From JBBROS01 sp964246015 (lineage in GTDB: Bacteria; Pseudomonadota; Alphaproteobacteria; Acetobacterales; Acetobacteraceae), in contig CAXTPG010000012.1 in assembly GCA_964246015.1 (NCBI GenBank), positions 1 through 64,000 on the forward strand: a DNA stretch of 64,000 bases. The letters are read 5' to 3'. The translations under genes and the position numbers were made by a program. Positions 58,795 to 64,000 of this stretch are shown here, piece by piece; within the stretch, counting starts at the first letter, position 1; each line of letters opens with the position of its first letter. The notes beneath the pieces are model-generated. The model ran no database searches and was not told where the DNA came from. It saw nothing but the letters and a program-made list of their open reading frames with translations.

Positions 58795-60872
58795 GCCGTA
58801 TCGGACTCGTCGGCGCCGGATACATCTCCCGCGTCCACCTCGACGCCATCCGCGCATCCGGCCGCCACACCGTCACCGCCGTCGTCGACCCCAACCTCGC
58901 CGCCGCACGACGCCTCGCGGGCGACGGGGTCGCCGTCCATGCCACCATCGAGGCCGCGATCGAGGCGAAGGCCTTCGACCGCGCCCACGTCCTCGTCCCG
59001 CCCGACCTGCACGAGCCCGTCGCCGCCACCCTTCTTTCTGCCGGCATCCCCGTCCTGCTCGAAAAACCGCTCGCCGCCACCGCCGACGCCGCCCATCGCC
59101 TCGTCGCCGCCGCGACCGCCACCCCGCTCGGCGTCAACCAGAACTTCGTCCACCACCCCGCCTTCGCCCGCCTGCGCGCCATGGTGGCAGCGGGCCGCCT
59201 CGGCCGCCCGCGCTTCGTCGCCTGCACCTACAACGTCCCCCTCCGCCAGCTGGCCGCCCGCCAGTTCGGCCACTGGATGTTCCGCGAACCCGGCAACATC
59301 CTGCTGGAACAGGCCGTCCACCCCCTCTCCCAGCTCACCACCCTCGCCGGCCCCATCGGCGCCATCGCCGCCCTCGCCGGCCCCGCGATCGAGGTCGCGC
59401 CCGGCGTCCCCTTCGTCTCCTCCCTCAACGTCTCCATGCAGGGCGAAACCCTTCCCGCCCAGCTCCGCTTCGCCGTCGGGCAGGAGTTCCCGTTCTGGCA
59501 GATCCAGCTCGTCTGCGACGACGGGGTCGCCGTGGCCGACATCCTCGCCAACCGCGTCTTCACCTACGACCGCACCCGCTGGCTGCCCGCCGTCGACGAA
59601 GCCCTTTCCGGTCTGCGCACCGCCGCCGGCGTCGCCCGCCACGCCGTCGGCGGCCTGCTGAGCTACAGCCTCTCCACCGCCAAGCTCCGCCCCCGCAGCG
59701 ACGCCTTCTTCGTCAGCATGAAGGCCAGCATCGACGCCTTCCACACCGCCCTCGACGCCGGCCGCCCCCCCGAGCTTGACGCAGCCTTCGGCGCCGCCCT
59801 CGTCACCCTCTGCGAACGCCTCCGCGACACGGCCTTCCCCGCCGCCACCCCCCAGCCTGCCGCCCCGGCGCCAGACCCGTCGCCCCCGGATGTCGCCATC
59901 CTGGGCGGCACCGGCTTCATCGGCACCCACGTCGTCCGCCGCTTCCTGGAAGCCGGGCAGCGCGTCGCGGTCATGGCCCGCAACACCCGCAACCTCGGTC
60001 CCGTCTTCGCCGACCCCCGCGTCACCCTCCACCGCGGCGACATCCAGGACGAGGCCGCCGTCGCCCGCGCCATCCAGGGCGCCCGCATCGTCGTCAACCT
60101 CGCCCACGGCGGCGGCGGCGCGACGTTCGAGGCCGTGCGCGCCGCCATGGTCGGCGGCGCCGAGCAGGTCGCCCGCGCCTGCCTCGCCGCCGGCACGCAG
60201 CGCCTCGTCTACGTCGGCAGCATCGCCTCGCTCTATCTGGGCCCCCAGCCCGCCCCCATCACCGGCGCCACCCCGCCCGACCCGGAGGAGACCAAGCGCG
60301 GCGACTACGCCCGCGCCAAGACCCTCGCCGACCGCGCCATGCTCGCCATGCACGCGAACCAGGGCCTCCCCGTCGTCATCCTCCGCCCCGGCGTCGTCGT
60401 CGGCGAGGGCGGCGCGCCCTTCCACAGCGGCGTCGGCCTCTACAACAACGACCAGCACTGCATCGGCTGGAACGCCGGCCGCAATCCCCTCCCCTTCGTC
60501 CTGGCCGAGGACGTCGCCGACGCCGTCTTCCGCGCCGCCGAGGCCCCCGGCATCGATGGCCGCGCCTACAACATCGTCGGCGACGTCCGCATGACCGCCC
60601 GCGACTACACCGCCGCCCTCGCCAACGCCCTCGGCCGCCCCCTCCGCTACCATCCCCAATCCGCCCGCTTCCTCTGGCTGGAGGACACCGGCAAATGGGT
60701 CGTGAAACGCGCCACCGGCCGCGACGTCGCCGCCCCCTCGGTCCGCGACTTCCTCTCCCGCGGCATGATGGCCGAGTTCGACATCAGCGACGCCAAGCGC
60801 GACCTGGGCTGGACCCCCGTCGCCGACCCGGCCCGCTTCATCGACCGCGCGATCCGCGTCCACGCAGGCTGA
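58791..60872 (+). CDS. Gfo/Idh/MocA oxidoreductase fused to NAD-dependent epimerase
   Basis: A 693-residue two-domain enzyme. Residues ~1-350 are a Gfo/Idh/MocA oxidoreductase (RIGLVGAGYISRVHLDAI, then PVLLEKPLAAT with the catalytic Lys). Residues ~366-690 are an extended SDR epimerase/dehydratase (VAILGGTGFIGTHVVRRFLE, then LVYVGSIASLYLG and GDYARAKTLADRA containing a Tyr-x3-Lys pair). A Pro/Ala linker (PAATPQPAAPAPDPSPPD) joins them. The gene overlaps both neighbours. It would channel a nucleotide sugar through oxidation and epimerisation in EPS precursor synthesis. Confidence 0.9.
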   Translation: MSRIGLVGAGYISRVHLDAIRASGRHTVTAVVDPNLAAARRLAGDGVAVHATIEAAIEAKAFDRAHVLVPPDLHEPVAATLLSAGIPVLLEKPLAATADAAHRLVAAATATPLGVNQNFVHHPAFARLRAMVAAGRLGRPRFVACTYNVPLRQLAARQFGHWMFREPGNILLEQAVHPLSQLTTLAGPIGAIAALAGPAIEVAPGVPFVSSLNVSMQGETLPAQLRFAVGQEFPFWQIQLVCDDGVAVADILANRVFTYDRTRWLPAVDEALSGLRTAAGVARHAVGGLLSYSLSTAKLRPRSDAFFVSMKASIDAFHTALDAGRPPELDAAFGAALVTLCERLRDTAFPAATPQPAAPAPDPSPPDVAILGGTGFIGTHVVRRFLEAGQRVAVMARNTRNLGPVFADPRVTLHRGDIQDEAAVARAIQGARIVVNLAHGGGGATFEAVRAAMVGGAEQVARACLAAGTQRLVYVGSIASLYLGPQPAPITGATPPDPEETKRGDYARAKTLADRAMLAMHANQGLPVVILRPGVVVGEGGAPFHSGVGLYNNDQHCIGWNAGRNPLPFVLAEDVADAVFRAAEAPGIDGRAYNIVGDVRMTARDYTAALANALGRPLRYHPQSARFLWLEDTGKWVVKRATGRDVAAPSVRDFLSRGMMAEFDISDAKRDLGWTPVADPARFIDRAIRVHAG

Positions 60873-61969
60873 TGCCGGCTCCCCTTCTGCTGCATGCCTT
60901 CTCGACCTTCGCGGTCGGAGGCCCACAGGTCCGCTTCGCCGCCATCGCCAACCACTTCGGCCCCCGCTGGCGCCACGCCGTCGTCGCCATGGACGGCAAC
61001 CTCGCCTGCCGCGAACGCCTCGACCCCGCCCTCGATGTCACCTTCCCCGACATCCCCCTCCGCAAGGGCGACACCATCGGCAACGCCCGGACGCTCCGCC
61101 GCGCCCTGCACGCCCTCCGCCCCGCGGCCCTGGTCACCAGCAACTGGGGCACCATCGAATGGGCCCTCGCCAACCGCGTCCCGATCGTCCCCCACGTCCA
61201 CGTCGAGGACGGCTTCGGCCCCGAGGAACGCGCCGCCCAGATCCCTCGCCGCGTCTGGATGCGCCGCGCCCTCCTCTGGCGCCGCACCGTCGCCGTCCCC
61301 TCCCTCACGCTCCGGGACATCGCCACCCGCATCTGGCGGCTCGACCCGGCCCGCGTCCGCTACGTCCCCAACGGCATCGACCTCGCCCGCTTCGGCGCCC
61401 CCCCCATCCCGCACCCCGGCTGCGTGATCGGCACCATCGCCGCCCTCCGCGCCGAAAAGAACCTCGCCCGCCTCCTCCGCGCGTTCGCCCGCCTCCCCCC
61501 ACCCGCACCCCTGGTCCCCGCTACCCTCGTGATCGTCGGCGACGGCCCCGAACGCGAGTCCCTGAACGCCCTGGCCCGCGAGCTCGGCATCGCCGACCGC
61601 GTCACCTGGTCCGGCCACATCCCCGACCCCGCCCCCCTCCTCCGCACCTTCGACATCTTCGCCATGTCGTCGGACACCGAGCAGATGCCCCTCTCCCTCC
61701 TGGAGGCCATGGCCGCCGCCCTCCCCGTCGCCAGCACGAACGTCGGCGACATCGCCGCGATGCTCGGCGACGCCCAACGCCCCTACATCGTCGACAAGGA
61801 CGACGCGGCCCTGGCCCACGCCCTGTCCCGCCTCGCCGCCGACGAAGGCCTGCGCCACGCGATCGGCCAGGCCAACCGCGCCCGCGCCGAAGCCGAGTTC
61901 AACCAGACCCGGATGTTCGAATCCTGGGCAAGCCTATGGTCGGGCGCCGAAGACCATCATCGGAACTGA
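60872..61969 (+). CDS. GT4 family glycosyltransferase
   Basis: A 365-residue GT-B glycosyltransferase. LHAFSTFAVGGPQVRFAAIA is the acceptor-side start, VRYVPNGIDLARFG and IGTIAALRAEKNLARLLRAF open the donor domain, and MSSDTEQMPLSLLEAMAAALPVASTNVG is the E-x7-E donor motif, described by position (~residues 265-292). Start ATG shares its A with the previous stop (TGATG). It is the last gene of the plus-strand EPS unit. Confidence 0.93.
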   Translation: MPAPLLLHAFSTFAVGGPQVRFAAIANHFGPRWRHAVVAMDGNLACRERLDPALDVTFPDIPLRKGDTIGNARTLRRALHALRPAALVTSNWGTIEWALANRVPIVPHVHVEDGFGPEERAAQIPRRVWMRRALLWRRTVAVPSLTLRDIATRIWRLDPARVRYVPNGIDLARFGAPPIPHPGCVIGTIAALRAEKNLARLLRAFARLPPPAPLVPATLVIVGDGPERESLNALARELGIADRVTWSGHIPDPAPLLRTFDIFAMSSDTEQMPLSLLEAMAAALPVASTNVGDIAAMLGDAQRPYIVDKDDAALAHALSRLAADEGLRHAIGQANRARAEAEFNQTRMFESWASLWSGAEDHHRN

Positions 61970-61999
61970 CGCGCGACGCCCACGGCGTCCCGGGCAACC

Positions 62000-62260
62000 C
62001 TACCCGAACGGGTTCTTGACCCGCCCCGGCGCCTTCGCCGGCGCCACCGCCGCCGCCAATCCCGGGTCCGCCTCCAGCGTCGCGACCGCCGCCTCCAGGA
62101 TCGCCCGCAACCGCCGCGCCAGCACAAGCCCCGCCCGGTCGCGCGTCACCTCGATCGTTCCGTACAGCACCACGCGGTCCCGCCCGTTCTCGATCGTAAG
62201 CCCGCCCAGCACCAGGCTCCCCTCGGACTCCGCGAACGGCACCAACTCGAGATGGGTCAT
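62000..62260 (-). CDS. conserved small hypothetical protein
   Basis: An 86-residue protein (LELVPFAESEGSLVLGGLTI, then EVTRDRAGLVLARRLRAILE, ending GRVKNPFG). It has a beta-rich first half and a helical second half and no recognised domain. Its start is nine bases after the stop of the endonuclease gene on the same strand, so it is co-transcribed with it. I recall similar short proteins in related alphaproteobacteria. The function is unknown. Confidence 0.7.
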   Translation of the reverse strand: MTHLELVPFAESEGSLVLGGLTIENGRDRVVLYGTIEVTRDRAGLVLARRLRAILEAAVATLEADPGLAAAVAPAKAPGRVKNPFG

Positions 62261-62269
62261 CGAAATCCC

Positions 62270-63001
62270 CTATGGCCGAGGCAGCCGCATCGCACGAACC
62301 ACCCGCCCCGGAAACGGCTCGATCCCGCCCAGTCGCGCCAATTCGACCAGGCTGATCTGCCGCCAACGTGCCCCCTCCACGTTCTCCACCAGGTAGGCCC
62401 CGCCCTGCAACCGCATCGGGTCGTAGATCGCCTTCCACAGATGCGTCGGCACCAGCACGTTGCCCACGCTCGCCAGCTCCGTCGCTGCGAAGGCCGCCCC
62501 CGTCACCACGTGCAGCGTGCCCCGCCGGGCCGCCTCCGCCAGCACCGCCGCCTCGATCCCCGCCCATACCCCGCGGTTCACGGACGGCGCCTGCGGCGTC
62601 ATGTTGGCCAGGCTGAAGCTCTCCCGGTCCGCCTCCTCGTCCGGCATGTCGCCGCTGGGCGCCAGGTGGCCGCGGTCGAACCCGCTATGGTCGTAATCCG
62701 CAAGCTCCGCCCGCTGCTCGCGCGGCAGCCGCCGCTCCGCATGGAACGCGTTCCGCCGCGGCACCGCGCGCGCCTGCGCCACCGACTCCGCCGTCAGCCG
62801 CTCCGCCGCATACAGCCCCGTCCGGGTCACGCCCGAATGCAGCACCGCAAACGCCCGGAAGCACAGCGCCTGCGTCTCCGCCAGCATCGCGGCCCGCAGG
62901 ACCCGCGGCTCCCGCCCCATCGCGAAATGCTCCGGGCACGCGGTCTCCGCCCCGGCCGGAGCCGCCACCAGAAGCGCGAACAGGGCGATCAATCGACGCA
63001 T
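62270..63001 (-). CDS. exported DNA/RNA non-specific endonuclease (NUC family)
   Basis: A 243-residue exported nuclease. A signal peptide (LIALFALLVAAPAGA) is followed by the NUC fold. The active-site motif DRGHLAP (His as general base) is intact in SGFDRGHLAPSGDM, and NMTPQAPSVNRGVW supplies the Mg2+-binding Asn. It cuts single- and double-stranded DNA and RNA in the periplasm or outside the cell, for nutrient scavenging or clearing DNA from the EPS matrix. Confidence 0.92.
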   Translation of the reverse strand: MRRLIALFALLVAAPAGAETACPEHFAMGREPRVLRAAMLAETQALCFRAFAVLHSGVTRTGLYAAERLTAESVAQARAVPRRNAFHAERRLPREQRAELADYDHSGFDRGHLAPSGDMPDEEADRESFSLANMTPQAPSVNRGVWAGIEAAVLAEAARRGTLHVVTGAAFAATELASVGNVLVPTHLWKAIYDPMRLQGGAYLVENVEGARWRQISLVELARLGGIEPFPGRVVRAMRLPRP

Positions 63002-63113
63002 ACCCCATGCCTACCACAACCAGGAACTCTCACGCTTCCCTGATCGGCGGGGCCGTCAACCATCCCGGCGCAGCCGGCGTTGTGGGGACAGACTAACCCA
63101 CGGGAGATATGCC

Positions 63114-63407
63114 ATGTTGAAGTATGCAAGCGCCTTCGCCCTGATCCTCGCGGCGGCCCCCGCCTTCGCGCAGTCCGGCGCCACGCAGTCGCCGCCGACC
63201 CCGAACGCGGCGGCCTCGGCCCCCACCCCCGCCACCAGCGTTCCGGCCGGCGCGCTGACGTCCAACCCGTCGACGACGCAGAACCCGAACGTCAGCGGCG
63301 CCCTGGGCGCCAGCTCGACGACCGGCAGCGGTCCGGCGGTGACGCCGGGCACGGCCGGCGCGGCGTCGGGCGCAATGTCGAACACGGTCCCCGCGGCGCC
63401 GCGCTAA
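63114..63407 (+). CDS. small secreted low-complexity protein
   Basis: A 97-residue protein with a clear signal peptide (LKYASAFALILAAAPAFAQS) and a mature part made almost only of Ala, Ser, Thr, Pro, Gly and Asn (TSNPSTTQNPNVSGALGAS). No domain. GGGAG lies nine bases before ATG. It is likely periplasmic or extracellular and disordered. The function is unknown. Confidence 0.75.
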   Translation: MLKYASAFALILAAAPAFAQSGATQSPPTPNAAASAPTPATSVPAGALTSNPSTTQNPNVSGALGASSTTGSGPAVTPGTAGAASGAMSNTVPAAPR

Positions 63408-63423
63408 CTCGACAGCGCGTTCA

Positions 63424-63446
63424 CCCCGGCCGATACTGCCGGGGTG
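63424..63446 (+). terminator. hairpin after small secreted protein gene
   Basis: ACCCCGGC-CGATACT-GCCGGGGT, eight-base arms, 17 bases after the stop. No T run follows. It overlaps the first two bases of the next gene's GTG start, so it might also affect that gene's translation. Confidence 0.5.
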
Positions 63447-64000
63447 GATGAAACGGCGGAATCACCCGTCACGCTCGCCATCGAGGCGAGCCTGGCGACC
63501 ATCACGATGAATGACCCGGCCCGGCGCAACGCGCTCGGCCGGGTCATGCTGTCCGGCCTGACGAACGCCTTTCGCGACGCCGGCGGCGCCCGTGCGATCA
63601 TCCTCCGCGCCGCCCCCGGCAATCCCGTATGGTGCGCCGGGTTCGACATCGCGCAGCTATCCCCGGGTCACGACCCCCTCGCGCAGGACGGCCCCCTCCA
63701 GGCCCTGTTCCGCGCCATCCGGGACTGCCCGGCCCCCGTCATCGCCATGCTGCACGGCAGCGCATGGGGCGGCGGCACCGACCTCGCCCTCCGCTGCGAC
63801 ATCGCCATCGCCGATCCCACTTGCACCCTGGCCTTCACCCCGGCGAAGCTCGGCCTCCCCTACGATCCCGAAGGCCTTCTCAACGTCCTGCTCCGCGCCG
63901 GCATGGCCGTCGCCACGGAGATGTTCGCCACCGCCGACCCCATCCCCGCCGAACGGGCCCTGCGCTGCGGCCTTCTGAACCACGTAGTCCCGGAGCCCGA
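63445..64000 (+). CDS. enoyl-CoA hydratase/isomerase family protein (3' end outside window)
   Basis: The first ~185 residues of a crotonase-fold protein, cut by the window end. ATITMNDPARRNALGR, GNPVWCAGFDIAQLS (oxyanion-hole Gly region), MLHGSAWGGGTDLALRCDIAIAD (second oxyanion block, described by position ~107-129) and TPAKLGLPYDPEGLLN are visible. The short first loop and the GGxxDLALRCD pattern resemble methylmalonyl-CoA-decarboxylase-like members, but the key residues cannot be settled from the fragment. GTG is the best start. Confidence 0.85.

Noticed and set aside
58713..60926. 737-residue minus-strand frame opposite the Gfo/Idh-epimerase gene
   Set aside because: Antisense shadow with low-complexity composition; the plus strand shows clear enzyme motifs.

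Overview
The window looks like chromosomal DNA of a very GC-rich, flagellated alphaproteobacterium, most likely of the Acetobacteraceae/Rhodospirillales. The reasons are the CtrA-type regulator, a cheY-cheZ pair, fliI-fliJ, LysR/TRAP/ABC scavenging genes, FixJ-type signalling and REP-like GC palindromes. This placement is inferred from gene content, not from a database search. No phage, IS element, rRNA or CRISPR array is visible. There is one tRNA, tRNA-Ser(UGA).

Layout. (1) 1-8.9 kb: the 3' end of an RND efflux pump, an acyl-CoA-dehydrogenase-like/PIG-L deacetylase pair facing a family-2 glycosyltransferase, an LpxR-type lipid A deacylase, tRNA-Ser, and a LysR regulator divergent from a small redox operon (MDR oxidoreductase, AhpD-like protein, a truncated DUF417 membrane protein, tautomerase). 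(2) 8.9-34.5 kb: a dense stress island. It holds two amino-acid decarboxylation modules for acid and proton-motive-force homeostasis (GadB; AspD with the AspT antiporter), an amidohydrolase, an MCE lipid-transport operon, an Mg2+ P-type ATPase behind an orphan PstB-like ATPase, BON, universal-stress, 17M-like and BaeRF-type stress proteins, a single-domain response regulator, a giant CheB-CheR-PAS-kinase-REC-FixJ hybrid, and an oleate hydratase. (3) 34.7-36.7 kb: a methyltransferase, then cheY-cheZ. (4) 36.7-48.6 kb: a D-aminopeptidase-like hydrolase with a long C homopolymer at its 3' end, an SsuABC/TauABC-like ABC importer, a ferric/organic-anion type ABC importer joined to AtuA-like and DUF4387 genes with a LysR regulator, and an orphan TRAP binding protein. 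(5) 48.6-51.3 kb: a CtrA-like regulator divergent from fliI-fliJ. (6) 51.3-62 kb: an exopolysaccharide locus (Ugd, AsnB-type amidotransferase, a flippase-glycosyltransferase fusion, polysaccharide deacetylase, a Gfo/Idh-epimerase fusion, a GT4 transferase). (7) 62-64 kb: a small conserved protein, a NUC endonuclease, a small secreted protein and the 5' part of an enoyl-CoA-hydratase family gene.

Main discovery. A 14-bp element, TGAGTAGTTTCCGA, usually followed by nCCTG, occurs eleven times between 13.87 and 32.83 kb. Five copies are exact and I saw none elsewhere in the window. Ten of the eleven point toward a start codon, and nearly every transcription unit of the stress island has one upstream. 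The element resembles, from memory, the FixJ binding site at rhizobial fixK promoters, and the same island encodes a hybrid kinase whose C-terminus is a complete FixJ-like receiver-HTH module. I infer a local regulon in which this sensor, or a paralogue, co-controls acid resistance, envelope lipid transport, Mg2+ uptake, general stress proteins and fatty-acid hydration. Two copies overlap the stop codon of the preceding gene.
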